A model generated the notes under the pieces. The model was given only the letters and a program-made list of their open reading frames with translations. It searched no databases and had not been told where the DNA came from. A stretch of 64,000 bases of DNA from Mycobacterium numidiamassiliense (GTDB taxonomy: Bacteria; Actinomycetota; Actinomycetes; Mycobacteriales; Mycobacteriaceae): positions 2,219,066-2,283,065 of the forward strand of contig NZ_FUEZ01000004.1 in NCBI RefSeq assembly GCF_900157365.1, in the 5' to 3' direction. Of this stretch, positions 44,194 to 51,733 are shown piece by piece (position 1 is the stretch's first letter; the number at the start of each line of letters is the position of its first letter). The translations under genes and the position numbers were made by a program.

Positions 44194-44199
44194 TAGCCT
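44194..44199 (+). promoter_or_regulatory. -10-like TAGCCT before acpS
   Basis: TAGCCT ends eight bases before the acpS ATG in the 28-base fas-acpS gap. It fits TANNNT with a leaderless start. It could give acpS expression independent of fas. Confidence 0.35.
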
Positions 44200-44207
44200 G
44201 GCGAACC

Positions 44208-44600
44208 ATGAGCATTGTCGGCGTGGGGATCGACCTCGTCTCCATTCCTGATTTCGCTGAGCAGGTGGACCAGCCTGGGACGGCGTTCTCCGAGACCTTC
44301 ACGCCCGGTGAACGCCGCGACGCCTCGGACAAGAGTTCGTCGGCGGCGCGTCACCTGGCCGCCCGGTGGGCAGCGAAGGAAGCGGTGATCAAGGCCTGGT
44401 CCGGGTCGCGGTTCGCGCAGCGTCCGGTGTTGCGCGAGGACATCCATCGCGACATCGAAGTGGTCACCGACATGTGGGGACGACCGCGGGTGCGACTGAC
44501 CGGCGATGTGGCCAAGCATCTGGCCGACGTGACGATTCACGTGTCGCTGACGCACGAGGGGGACACCGCGGCCGCAGTGGCGATCCTCGAGACTCCCTAG
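44208..44600 (+). CDS. acpS: Holo-acyl-carrier-protein synthase
   Basis: 130 aa, the length of Rv2523c. Group I phosphopantetheinyl transferase motifs are GVGIDLVSI (metal-ligand Asp9) and RWAAKEAVIKAW (Glu58), with the C-terminal SLTHEGDTAAAVAIL. It transfers 4'-phosphopantetheine from CoA to the ACP serine of FAS-I and of the stand-alone FAS-II ACP. It directly follows fas, and the frame ends before a structured intergenic segment. Confidence 0.97.
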   Translation: MSIVGVGIDLVSIPDFAEQVDQPGTAFSETFTPGERRDASDKSSSAARHLAARWAAKEAVIKAWSGSRFAQRPVLREDIHRDIEVVTDMWGRPRVRLTGDVAKHLADVTIHVSLTHEGDTAAAVAILETP

Positions 44601-44620
44601 CGTTTCTCACCTGTCACAAG

Positions 44621-44641
44621 AAGTCGGGCATATGCCGACTT
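44621..44641. terminator. Palindrome after acpS (AAGTCGG-N7-CCGACTT)
   Basis: Arms AAGTCGG and CCGACTT enclose GCATATG, with a nearly palindromic centre, 20 bases after the acpS stop. It may be a terminator without a T-tract. Its last two bases are shared with the larger fold at 44640-44710, so the two structures compete. Confidence 0.45.
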
Positions 44642-44710
44642 GCCCGCCTCCGAGCGACAACTCAGCAACTTGACCAGCCGACCTGGAGGTTGTCGCCAAG
44701 AGGCGGGCAA
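44640..44710. ncRNA. Structured intergenic element (long stem with symmetric internal loop)
   Basis: The outer arm TTGCCCGCCTC (44640-44650) pairs perfectly with GAGGCGGGCAA (44700-44710). After a symmetric 5x5 internal loop, GACAAC (44656-44661) pairs with GTTGTC (44689-44694). Inside, CCAG (44674-44677) pairs with CTGG (44683-44686). Strand of use and function are unknown: leader RNA, small RNA or repeat relic. No protein-coding frame is evident. Confidence 0.45.
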
Positions 44711-44783
44711 AAAGACAGCCGCGACCTCTGGAGGCTCAAGCCTTGGAAGCGGTCTCCGCGTCTCGCATCGACCGTGGCCCGAC

Positions 44784-44789
44784 TAGCCT
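44784..44789 (+). promoter_or_regulatory. -10-like TAGCCT before the M20 peptidase
   Basis: TAGCCT ends six bases before the ATG at 44796 with no Shine-Dalgarno sequence, the spacing expected for a leaderless mRNA. The same hexamer precedes acpS. Confidence 0.4.
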
Positions 44790-44795
44790 TGAGCC

Positions 44796-46121
44796 ATGAG
44801 CGATCTGGTTGAGCGCGTCCGCGACGTGTTGCCGTCGGTCCGGCGAGACCTCGAGGACCTGGTGCGCATCGAGTCGGTGTGGGCCGACCCCGCCCGGCGT
44901 GACGAGGTGCACCGCAGCGCGCGGGCGGTGTCGGATCTGTTGTCGCAGGCCGGTTTTGGCGATGTGCGCATCGTCAGCGAAGGCGGGGCGCCCGCCGTCA
45001 TCGCCCAGCATCCGGCGCCGGCCGGCGCGCCGACCGTGCTGCTGTACGCCCATCACGACGTTCAGCCCGAAGGTGACCGCAGCCAGTGGAAGACGTCCCC
45101 CTTCGAGCCGACCGAACATGACGGCCGGCTCTACGGCCGGGGCAGCGCTGACGACAAAGCCGGTATCGCAACGCATTTGGCGGCTTTCCGGGCGCACGGC
45201 GGCCAGCCGCCGGTCGGTGTCACCGTGTTCGTGGAAGGCGAAGAGGAATCCGGGTCGCCGTCCCTGGGCCGTTTGCTCGCCGCCCACCGCGACGCGTTGG
45301 CCGCCGACGTGATCGTCATCGCCGACTCGGACAACTGGAGCACCGACACACCCGCGCTGACGGTGTCGCTGCGCGGCCTGGTCGACTGCGTGGTCGAGGT
45401 CGCCACGCTCGACCACGGGCTGCACTCCGGCATCTGGGGCGGTGTGGTGCCCGACGCGTTGACGGTGCTGGTGCGACTGCTGGCCAGCCTGCACGACGAC
45501 GACGGCAACGTGGCCGTCGCCGGCCTGCACGAAAGTACGGCCGCAGCCGTGGATTACCCGCCCGAGCGGGTGCGCGCCGACTCCGGCCTGCTCGACGGCG
45601 TGTTCGAGATCGGCTCGGGTTCGGCGCCGCAGCGGCTGTGGGCGAAACCGGCGATCACGGTCATCGGCATCGACACCACAACGATCGAGAAAGCGTCGAA
45701 CACGCTGATCCCGCGAGCCCGGGCGAAGATCAGCATGCGGGTCGCGCCGGGCGGCGATGCGGCGGCGCACCTGGACTTGCTGGCCGCGCATCTGCGGCAG
45801 CACGCGCCGTGGGGTGCCCGGGTCGACGTCATCCGCGGCGACATCGGCGAGCCCTACGCCATCGACGCCAGCGGCCCGGTCTACGACGCGGCGCGGGCCG
45901 CGTTTCGGCAGGGGTGGGGCGTCGAGCCGATCGACATGGGTATGGGCGGCTCGATCCCGTTCATCGCCGAGTTCGCCGCCGCTTTCCCGCAGGCGAAGAT
46001 CCTCGTCACCGGCGTCGAAGACCCCGCGACCCAAGCGCACAGCATCAACGAAAGCCTGCATCTGGGAGTACTGGAACGCGCGGCGATCACCGAAGCGCTG
46101 CTGCTGGCCAACCTGGCCTGA
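44796..46121 (+). CDS. M20-family metallopeptidase (Rv2522c orthologue)
   Basis: 441 aa. Metal ligands are in VLLYAHHDVQP (His, Asp), LYGRGSADDKAGIATHL (bridging Asp) and FVEGEEESGSP (catalytic Glu then ligand Glu), with the late HSINESLHLG His. A dimerisation/lid domain inserts at about residues 185-300 (VATLDHGLHSGIWGG). It is likely a zinc di- or carboxypeptidase of the dipeptidase/DapE-like group, cytoplasmic. It follows acpS as Rv2522c does. The start lacks a Shine-Dalgarno sequence and is probably leaderless. Confidence 0.9.
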   Translation: MSDLVERVRDVLPSVRRDLEDLVRIESVWADPARRDEVHRSARAVSDLLSQAGFGDVRIVSEGGAPAVIAQHPAPAGAPTVLLYAHHDVQPEGDRSQWKTSPFEPTEHDGRLYGRGSADDKAGIATHLAAFRAHGGQPPVGVTVFVEGEEESGSPSLGRLLAAHRDALAADVIVIADSDNWSTDTPALTVSLRGLVDCVVEVATLDHGLHSGIWGGVVPDALTVLVRLLASLHDDDGNVAVAGLHESTAAAVDYPPERVRADSGLLDGVFEIGSGSAPQRLWAKPAITVIGIDTTTIEKASNTLIPRARAKISMRVAPGGDAAAHLDLLAAHLRQHAPWGARVDVIRGDIGEPYAIDASGPVYDAARAAFRQGWGVEPIDMGMGGSIPFIAEFAAAFPQAKILVTGVEDPATQAHSINESLHLGVLERAAITEALLLANLA

Positions 46122-46135
46122 TCGGAGACACGACC

Positions 46136-46492
46136 ATGGCGGTGCTGAGCCCAAGGCCAGGCCGGCTGCGCACGGTGGTGGTGGCTGGGGCATTGCTGGG
46201 TGGCGCAATCGCGGTGGCCGGCCCCGCGCACGCGGGCGCCGACGAGTTCGTCAACGACATCAACAGCGTCGGCATCGGCAACCACGACGACCCGCACAAT
46301 TTCGACCTGGTGGGGTTTGGCAACGCCATCTGCTGGCGCCTCTACACCGGCGAGGCACCCGCCCAGATCGCCGACTCCATGTTCGCCAACTCTCGTACCG
46401 GTAAGCAGGCGGAGCTCACCCACGATCAGTTCGACGCCGCGGTCCGCTTTGCCCATGCCGACCTCTGCCCGGACGCGGGGCCGAAACACTAG
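46136..46492 (+). CDS. Exported DUF732 protein
   Basis: 118 aa. A Sec signal peptide (VVVAGALLGGAIAVAGPAHAGA, cleavage near AHA-GA) is followed by a DUF732 domain (DEFVNDINSVGIGNHDDPHNFDLVGFGNAICWRLYTGEAPAQIADSMF, then LCPDAG) with two cysteines that can form the family disulfide. These small secreted proteins are widespread in mycobacteria with unknown roles. GGAG is eight bases upstream of the ATG and the gene starts 15 bases after the peptidase. It is not part of the M. tuberculosis block as I recall it. Confidence 0.85.
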   Translation: MAVLSPRPGRLRTVVVAGALLGGAIAVAGPAHAGADEFVNDINSVGIGNHDDPHNFDLVGFGNAICWRLYTGEAPAQIADSMFANSRTGKQAELTHDQFDAAVRFAHADLCPDAGPKH

Positions 46493-46517
46493 ACCTCCAG
46501 GTCGCGCCGAACGCATA

Positions 46518-46533
46518 CTGCTTCAACAAGCAG
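46518..46533. promoter_or_regulatory. Palindrome CTGCTT-CAAC-AAGCAG before the P450
   Basis: Perfect 6-bp arms lie 24 bases before the P450 GTG and 26 bases after the DUF732 stop. It is either an operator for the P450 or a small hairpin ending the previous transcript. Confidence 0.4.
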
Positions 46534-46557
46534 AATTCGTCCGCTGGAGGCGCCACT

Positions 46558-47934
46558 GTGAGCACGCGAGACACCCTCACCGGCAGTGCCGATAAGGCCG
46601 GCAAGATCAACCGTTACCACTTTGATCGCCACACGCCGGAGTACCGCGAGCGGTTCACCGCGATCACCGAGGAGATGCACGCCAGGTGCCCGGTCGCGTG
46701 GACCGACACCTACGACGGACACTGGGTGGCCGCGGGCAGTCGGGAAGTCTTCGAGCTCGCTCGGTGCCCGCACGTGTCCAACGACCACGACGTCACCGGC
46801 CAACGCCCTGCCTACAAGGGCATCACCATTCCCACGACGCCGCAGGGCTCCGGCATCCGTGGCGGCATGCTCGAGATGGATGAACCCGAGCACACGGCCT
46901 ACCGCAGCGTCCTGAATCCGTACCTGTCGCCGGCCGCCGTCAAGCGCTGGGTGCCGTTTGTCGACGAGATCGTGCGGGCGAGCATCGACGAAAAGATCGC
47001 ATCCGGGCGGATCGACTTCGTCGACGATCTGGCGAACATCACGCCTGCCGTGCTGACTCTGGCGATGATGGGCGTTCCACTGAAGAAGTGGACGCTTTAC
47101 TGCGAGCCGGCCCACGCCGGCGTGTACACACCCGCCGATTCCCCCGAATTTCCCGAGGTGATGAAGCAGTCGATAGCGATGGGGATGGACCTGTTCAACC
47201 ACCTCCTCGAGATCCGCGAGAACCCGCGCCCCGGTCTGGTGGACGCGATGGCAAAGCTACGGATCGACGGCGAACCTGCCCCCGACCTCGAACTGGTCGG
47301 AATGCTCGGGTTGATCATCGGCGGAGGTTTCGACACGACGACGGCGCTCACCGCGCACTCACTCGAATGGCTGGGCGAAAACCCCGAGCAGCGCGAATTG
47401 CTGAGGCGGGAATCGGACACGCTGCTCGACTCCGCGACCGAGGAATTCCTGCGTTACTTCACGCCGGCGCCAGGGGACGGTCGCACCATCGCCGCCGATC
47501 TCGAAATAGGCGGCAACAAGTTCAAGGAGGGCGACCGCCTGTGGTTGTCCTGGGCGATGGCCAACCGCGACCCCGCGGTGTTCCCCGACCCGAATCGACT
47601 GGACCTCACCCGTAAGAACAACCGGCACTTCAGCTTTGGTCTCGGCATCCACCGCTGCATCGGCTCCAATGTCGCGAGGGTCGTGTTCAAGTCGATGCTC
47701 ACGGCGGTCCTCGACCGGATGCCTGACTACCGCTGCGATCCCGCGGGCACCGTGCACTATCAGACGATCGGGGTGATCCAGGGCATGCAGCATCTTCCGG
47801 CCACCTTCACGCCCGGCAAGCGGCTTGGACCGGGAATCGACGAGACCCTGGAAAAGCTGCAGCGAGTCTGCGACGAACAGGGGATCGCGCGGCCGATCAC
47901 CGAGTACAAGGAGGCCGCCGTCATCGGCGACTGA
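46558..47934 (+). CDS. Cytochrome P450
   Basis: 458 aa from GTG at 46558 (GGAGG upstream). The I-helix is LIIGGGFDTTTALTAHSLEWL, the K-helix ExxR is in ATEEFLRYF, and the heme loop HFSFGLGIHRCIGSNVAR has thiolate Cys367. It has an N-terminus of soluble bacterial P450 type with no membrane anchor. It hydroxylates an unknown hydrophobic substrate with electrons from a ferredoxin and reductase, none of which is adjacent; the ferredoxin at 20678 is distant. It is inserted between the M20 peptidase and bcp, which are near neighbours in M. tuberculosis. Confidence 0.93.
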   Translation: MSTRDTLTGSADKAGKINRYHFDRHTPEYRERFTAITEEMHARCPVAWTDTYDGHWVAAGSREVFELARCPHVSNDHDVTGQRPAYKGITIPTTPQGSGIRGGMLEMDEPEHTAYRSVLNPYLSPAAVKRWVPFVDEIVRASIDEKIASGRIDFVDDLANITPAVLTLAMMGVPLKKWTLYCEPAHAGVYTPADSPEFPEVMKQSIAMGMDLFNHLLEIRENPRPGLVDAMAKLRIDGEPAPDLELVGMLGLIIGGGFDTTTALTAHSLEWLGENPEQRELLRRESDTLLDSATEEFLRYFTPAPGDGRTIAADLEIGGNKFKEGDRLWLSWAMANRDPAVFPDPNRLDLTRKNNRHFSFGLGIHRCIGSNVARVVFKSMLTAVLDRMPDYRCDPAGTVHYQTIGVIQGMQHLPATFTPGKRLGPGIDETLEKLQRVCDEQGIARPITEYKEAAVIGD

Positions 47935-48104
47935 TCCGTTCGGGTGCGCGCACCAGGCCTAGCACCGGTCGTACCAGTTGTCCGAAAGCAGGCTTGGCGG
48001 GCAAAAGCCGGCAGGGGGCTGGAGGAGTTCCCCGGGCCCAAGCGTCCGGTAGCGAAAGTTGTGGCAGACACTCATATCCCACGTGACAGGCGCGCCCCTA
48101 AGTC

Positions 48105-48578
48105 CTAGACGTCGAGGTCGCGCCGCAACTTGGCGACGTGCCCGGTGGCCTTCACGTTGTACTGGGCGACGGCAATCTTGCCCTTCTCGTCGACCAGGAA
48201 AGTGGAGCGGATGACGCCGGTGACCGTCTTGCCGTACATCTGCTTCTCGCCGTACGCGCCGTAGGCGGTGAGCACCTTGCGGTCGGGGTCGGACAGCAGC
48301 GGGAACGTCAGCTTCTCGGCGTCGCGGAACTTCGCCAGCTTCTCGGGCTTGTCGGGGGAGATGCTGACGACGTCGATGCCAGCGCCGTTGAGTTCGGCCA
48401 GGTTGTCGCGGAAGTCGCAGGCCTGTCTGGTGCACCCCGGCGTCGAGGCGGCCGGGTAGAAGTACACAACGACCTGGCGGCCCTTGTAGTCGGCCAGCGA
48501 TACCTCTTTGCCGTCGGCGTCGGGCAGGCTGAAGGCGGGCGCTTTGTCGCCGGCGGCCAGCCGCGTGGTCTCAGTCAA
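48105..48578 (-). CDS. bcp: Thiol peroxidase, bacterioferritin comigratory protein family
   Basis: 157 aa from TTG at 48578 (AAGGG upstream), matching Rv2521 in length and start. Peroxidatic Cys49 is in PAASTPGCTRQACDF, with resolving Cys54 five residues later, an atypical 2-Cys peroxiredoxin Q. It reduces hydrogen peroxide and organic hydroperoxides with thioredoxin as donor. A longer frame to 48698 would overlap the divergent DUF3618 gene and is not needed. It is convergent with the P450. Confidence 0.93.
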   Translation of the reverse strand: MTETTRLAAGDKAPAFSLPDADGKEVSLADYKGRQVVVYFYPAASTPGCTRQACDFRDNLAELNGAGIDVVSISPDKPEKLAKFRDAEKLTFPLLSDPDRKVLTAYGAYGEKQMYGKTVTGVIRSTFLVDEKGKIAVAQYNVKATGHVAKLRRDLDV

Positions 48579-48669
48579 GGTGCATCCCTTTCGGTTCATC
48601 CAGGCGTCGGCACTAGGGTAGTTCCTCAGGTGCACCATGCGGACTACGGAGGACTTGGAGGGCAGCACA

Positions 48670-48897
48670 GTGGCGGACCGGGACCCCGAAGCCATCAAGC
48701 AGGAGATCGATGTCGCGCGCGATCAGCTGGCGGCAACCGTCGATTCGCTTGCTGAACGCGCCAATCCTCGCCGCCTCGCCGACGACGTCAAGATCCGGGT
48801 TATCGGGTTCGTGACGAAGCCCGCGGTGGCCATCTCGCTGGTGGGGATCGGGTCGGTGGTCGTGTTCGTGGTGATCCGCCGGATCAGGGACCGCTGA
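48670..48897 (+). CDS. DUF3618 small membrane protein (Rv2520c orthologue)
   Basis: 75 aa from GTG at 48670 with GGAGG eight bases upstream. An amphipathic helix ADRDPEAIKQEIDVARDQLAATVDSLAERANPRRLADD is followed by one transmembrane segment (AVAISLVGIGSVVVFVVI) and a basic tail RRIRDR. Length and sequence match Rv2520c as recalled. It is divergent from bcp across a 91-base promoter region. The function is unknown. Confidence 0.88.
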   Translation: MADRDPEAIKQEIDVARDQLAATVDSLAERANPRRLADDVKIRVIGFVTKPAVAISLVGIGSVVVFVVIRRIRDR

Positions 48898-48908
48898 CCC
48901 GCGACGAG

Positions 48909-48929
48909 CAGACAGACAGCTCTGTCTAC
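48909..48929. promoter_or_regulatory. TetR operator, copy 1 (AGACAG-CT-CTGTCT core)
   Basis: The 21-base site has halves CAGACAGAC and GCTCTGTCTAC around one variable base. Its reverse complement recurs with a single mismatch at 49753-49773. It lies 25 bases before the TetR start, so autoregulation is likely. Confidence 0.7.
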
Positions 48930-48953
48930 GGAGCTCTGCTAGCGTCGGAGAAC

Positions 48954-49550
48954 ATGGAGATCCTCGACCGGGAGGCCGCGGCACCGGCTGCGCGACGGTC
49001 GGCATCCCCGGCCGATCGGCTGCTTGCGGTGGCGACAAAGCTCTTCGCGGCGCACGGGATTCGCGCCGTCGGCATCGAACGAATCCTGCGCGAGTCGGGA
49101 TGTGCGAAAGCGAGTCTGTACGACTTCTACGGCTCCAAAGCGGCTTTGGTGATCGCTTACCTTGTAGGGCTGGACCAGGCCGATAGGTCCAAGTGGGGGA
49201 CGGCCGCGGCGGCGCTGACCGATCCCACCGAAAAGGCGCTGGCCTTCTTCGATTTGGCGATTGCCAATGGGCTGCGGTGCGATTTTCCGGGTTGCCTGTA
49301 CGCCAACGTGGCGACCGAGTTTCCCGGCGAGCGGTTCGAACCGATCGATGCGCACCGGGACTGGGTGCGGTCATGCCTGACCGAGCTGATGACGTCGGCC
49401 GGCGCCGAACGGCCCGACGAGACCGCCCGGCAGCTTCAGTTACTCTACGACGGTGCGCTGGCGGGTTCCAAGCTCGATCAATCGGTGGAGCCGATCCGGC
49501 TCGGCCGGCACCTTGCGGCGGAGTTCATCGGTCGCGCCTGCGGACGATAG
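48954..49550 (+). CDS. TetR-family regulator of the adjacent ABC importer
   Basis: 198 aa. The N-terminal helix-turn-helix (RLLAVATKLFAAHGIRAVGIERILRESGCAKASLYDFYGSKAALVIAYL) is followed by a TetR_C domain containing RCDFPGCLYANVATEF, a cysteine-bearing segment seen in one TetR subgroup. The same 21-base operator stands before this gene and before the ABC transporter operon 0.3 kb downstream, so it probably represses both. The inducer is unknown; two Cys in the ligand domain (about residues 105 and 109) could be sensing residues. Confidence 0.87.
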   Translation: MEILDREAAAPAARRSASPADRLLAVATKLFAAHGIRAVGIERILRESGCAKASLYDFYGSKAALVIAYLVGLDQADRSKWGTAAAALTDPTEKALAFFDLAIANGLRCDFPGCLYANVATEFPGERFEPIDAHRDWVRSCLTELMTSAGAERPDETARQLQLLYDGALAGSKLDQSVEPIRLGRHLAAEFIGRACGR

Positions 49551-49752
49551 CGCCGGTCTGTTCAGATCAGCGCGATCCGATTGCGTGGGGTGCGACATCC
49601 TCCCGGCATGGCGACGGCCGGGTTGTCCGATCGCCTGCCGAACATCTTGTGCTGCAAGCCATTTCAACTCCGCTTGAGTGCTTGGGAGCCGCGGTGGCCG
49701 GGCTGCGGTCCCACGGGTGAATTTCCACCGGGCGGCGCCACACACCGGGCGC

Positions 49753-49773
49753 GTAGACAGAGCGGTCTGTCTG
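49753..49773. promoter_or_regulatory. TetR operator, copy 2, before the ABC importer operon
   Basis: The reverse complement of this 21-mer equals the 48909-48929 site except for one central base (C for A). It lies 75 bases before the ATPase gene in a 297-base gap with no other recognisable gene. Confidence 0.7.
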
Positions 49774-49847
49774 TGGCACCGTCGGCCTGGTGCCATGCCC
49801 GGCGATGCGCGTAGCCGGCACCCGGCCCTGGCGAAAGGACAACTGCG

Positions 49848-50564
49848 GTGGCGACTGGCACAGTACGGATAGTCGACGGCCACAAGCGTTTTGGGGCCGG
49901 CAGCCATGCACTGGCCGGTATCGACCTGACCATCGACGACAGCGACTTTCTGGCCATCCTGGGGCGAAGCGGGAGCGGCAAGTCCACGCTGTTGCGGGTG
50001 ATCGCCGGTCTGGAAAGCCTCACGTCGGGAACCGTCGAATGGTCCTCCGGTAATGGCGTGGCCCGCCCGCACACCGGTGTCGTCTTTCAGCAGCCGCTGC
50101 TCATGCCGTGGCTGACCGCGGGTGAAAACGTGGTATTCGCCGGACGATTCGCCGCTAACCGGCAATCGTTTCAACCCGAATACGCCCAAGAACTACTGCG
50201 GCGTTTCGACCTGGAGCGGGTGGCCGACCAATACCCCGACCAACTCTCCGGCGGTCAGGCGCAGCGCGTGTCGATCATCCGGGCGGTCGCAACCCGGCCT
50301 CGCCTGCTGTTGCTCGACGAGCCGTTCAGCGCCCTGGACCCGGCGATCCGCGGCGATTTGCGCACCTGGCTGGCCGACCTCGCGGCCGAGCTCGGGATCA
50401 CAGTCGTGTTGGTCACCCATGACGTCGATGAGGCCGTCGAGCTGGCCAGCCGCATCGTGCTGCTCGGCGTCGACGGGCGGATTCGCCGCGAATGGCGACC
50501 CGACGGTACCAATGATGAACTGCGGCAAGAGATTCTGGGCCATTACCGGGTGGCCGAACAGTGA
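49848..50564 (+). CDS. ABC importer ATP-binding protein (SsuB/TauB/NrtD type)
   Basis: 238 aa from GTG. Walker A is LGRSGSGKST (39-47), the Q-loop is VVFQQPLLMPWLT, the signature is LSGGQ (133-137), Walker B is LLLLDEP (Asp157, Glu158) and the H-loop is VTHDVDEA. The MPWLT Q-loop is typical of the sulfonate/taurine/nitrate importer class. Its stop overlaps the binding-protein GTG. It powers uptake through the permease two genes on. Confidence 0.93.
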   Translation: MATGTVRIVDGHKRFGAGSHALAGIDLTIDDSDFLAILGRSGSGKSTLLRVIAGLESLTSGTVEWSSGNGVARPHTGVVFQQPLLMPWLTAGENVVFAGRFAANRQSFQPEYAQELLRRFDLERVADQYPDQLSGGQAQRVSIIRAVATRPRLLLLDEPFSALDPAIRGDLRTWLADLAAELGITVVLVTHDVDEAVELASRIVLLGVDGRIRREWRPDGTNDELRQEILGHYRVAEQ

Positions 50565-51733
50565 GCGGGGGGCTGCTGTCCCGGCGCTCGCTGCTGGCCG
50601 GCACGGTCACCCTCGCCGCGGCGGGCGGCCTGGCCGGTCTGGCCGATCTCGCTCGTGCCGCGACCGTCGACCGGACCAACACCAGCGGACAGCTTCGCAT
50701 CGGGTACCTGCCGATCACCGACGCCGCACCACTGCTGATCGCGCACGCGGCCGGGCTCTATCAACCGGGCGTGGTGAGTTCGGCCCGGCCGGTGCTGTTT
50801 CGTAGCTGGGCGTCGCTGGCCGAGGCGTTCGTCACCCGACAGGTCGACGCCGTGCACATGCTGATGCCGATGGCCATCCAACTACGGTTCTTGCTGGGTA
50901 GCTCGGTTCGGGTGCTGAGCTGGAACCACACCAACGGCTCGGCATTGACGGTGGCGCCGAACATCACCGATGTGGGACAGCTCGCCGGCACGCAGGTCGC
51001 CGTACCGTTTTGGTGGTCGATCCACAACATCATCCTGCAGGAGTTGCTGCGGGCCCACGATCTGGTGCCGGTGGTGCGCCGAGGCGCCTCGCGCAGTGCC
51101 CGCACCGTCGAGCTGATCGTGATGAGCCCGTCAGACATGGTGCCGGCGTTGGCAAATCGATCGATCGGTGGCTACGTGGTGGCAGACCCGTTCAACGCGA
51201 TGGCCCAGGTGCGCAAGATTGGGCGCATTCACACGTTTCTCGGCGATGTGTGGCGCGACCACGCCTGCTGCGTGGTGCTGGCCCACCAGGACCTCATCGA
51301 CAATCGACCGCAGGCGGCCGGATCCTTGGTCAACTCGATTGTGCTGGCACAACAACGCATTAACACCGACCGCCCCGCGGCGGCCGCGACGCTGTCGTCC
51401 GGGGCCTACCTGCCCCAGCCGGTGGCGGCGATCAAGACGGCGTTGACCTATCGTGCCCAGGACTACCATTTCGCGCACCCCGACTGGCAGCCGCAGCGGT
51501 TGGGCTACCAGCCCTTCCCGTTTCCGAGTTTCACCCGCCGGCTGGTAGAAGCCATGCACGACACCGTTGTTGACGGCGACCGGCAATTCCTGAATCGACT
51601 CGACCCGGCAACCGTGCACGCGCAATTGGTCGACGACACCTTCGTCCGGACTGCGCTGGCCGCCCACGGTGGCCCCGAAAGCTTCGGCCTCCCCACTGAT
51701 CTGACCAGAGTCGAACAGGTGCAGCCGCTATGA
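50561..51733 (+). CDS. ABC importer substrate-binding protein, Tat signal
   Basis: 390 aa, coupled to the ATPase gene (GTGA) and the permease (ATGA). The N-terminus LSRRSLLAGTVTLAAAGGLAGLADLARAA is a Tat-type signal without a lipobox Cys. The mature part (LRIGYLPITDAAPLLIAHAAGLY, then LAEAFVTRQVDAVHMLMPMAIQL, GTQVAVPFWWSIHN and GGYVVADPFNAMAQV) matches the NrtA/SsuA/TauA periplasmic-binding family. Export folded by Tat may mean a bound cofactor or rapid folding. The ligand is probably an organosulfur or small anion, not proven. Confidence 0.9.
   Translation: MSGGLLSRRSLLAGTVTLAAAGGLAGLADLARAATVDRTNTSGQLRIGYLPITDAAPLLIAHAAGLYQPGVVSSARPVLFRSWASLAEAFVTRQVDAVHMLMPMAIQLRFLLGSSVRVLSWNHTNGSALTVAPNITDVGQLAGTQVAVPFWWSIHNIILQELLRAHDLVPVVRRGASRSARTVELIVMSPSDMVPALANRSIGGYVVADPFNAMAQVRKIGRIHTFLGDVWRDHACCVVLAHQDLIDNRPQAAGSLVNSIVLAQQRINTDRPAAAATLSSGAYLPQPVAAIKTALTYRAQDYHFAHPDWQPQRLGYQPFPFPSFTRRLVEAMHDTVVDGDRQFLNRLDPATVHAQLVDDTFVRTALAAHGGPESFGLPTDLTRVEQVQPL

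Noticed and set aside
39314..44332. Long antisense frames (707 and 876 codons) across fas
   Set aside because: fas motifs on the plus strand are unambiguous; the antisense translations show no domain and arise from third-position GC bias.
48579..48698. N-terminal extension of bcp to 48698
   Set aside because: It would overlap the divergent DUF3618 gene and adds residues absent from the family; TTG 48578 has a ribosome site and the expected length.
49551..49847. Short frames in the TetR to ABC gap
   Set aside because: They are low-complexity, overlap on both strands and cross the operator; the region is better explained as promoter.
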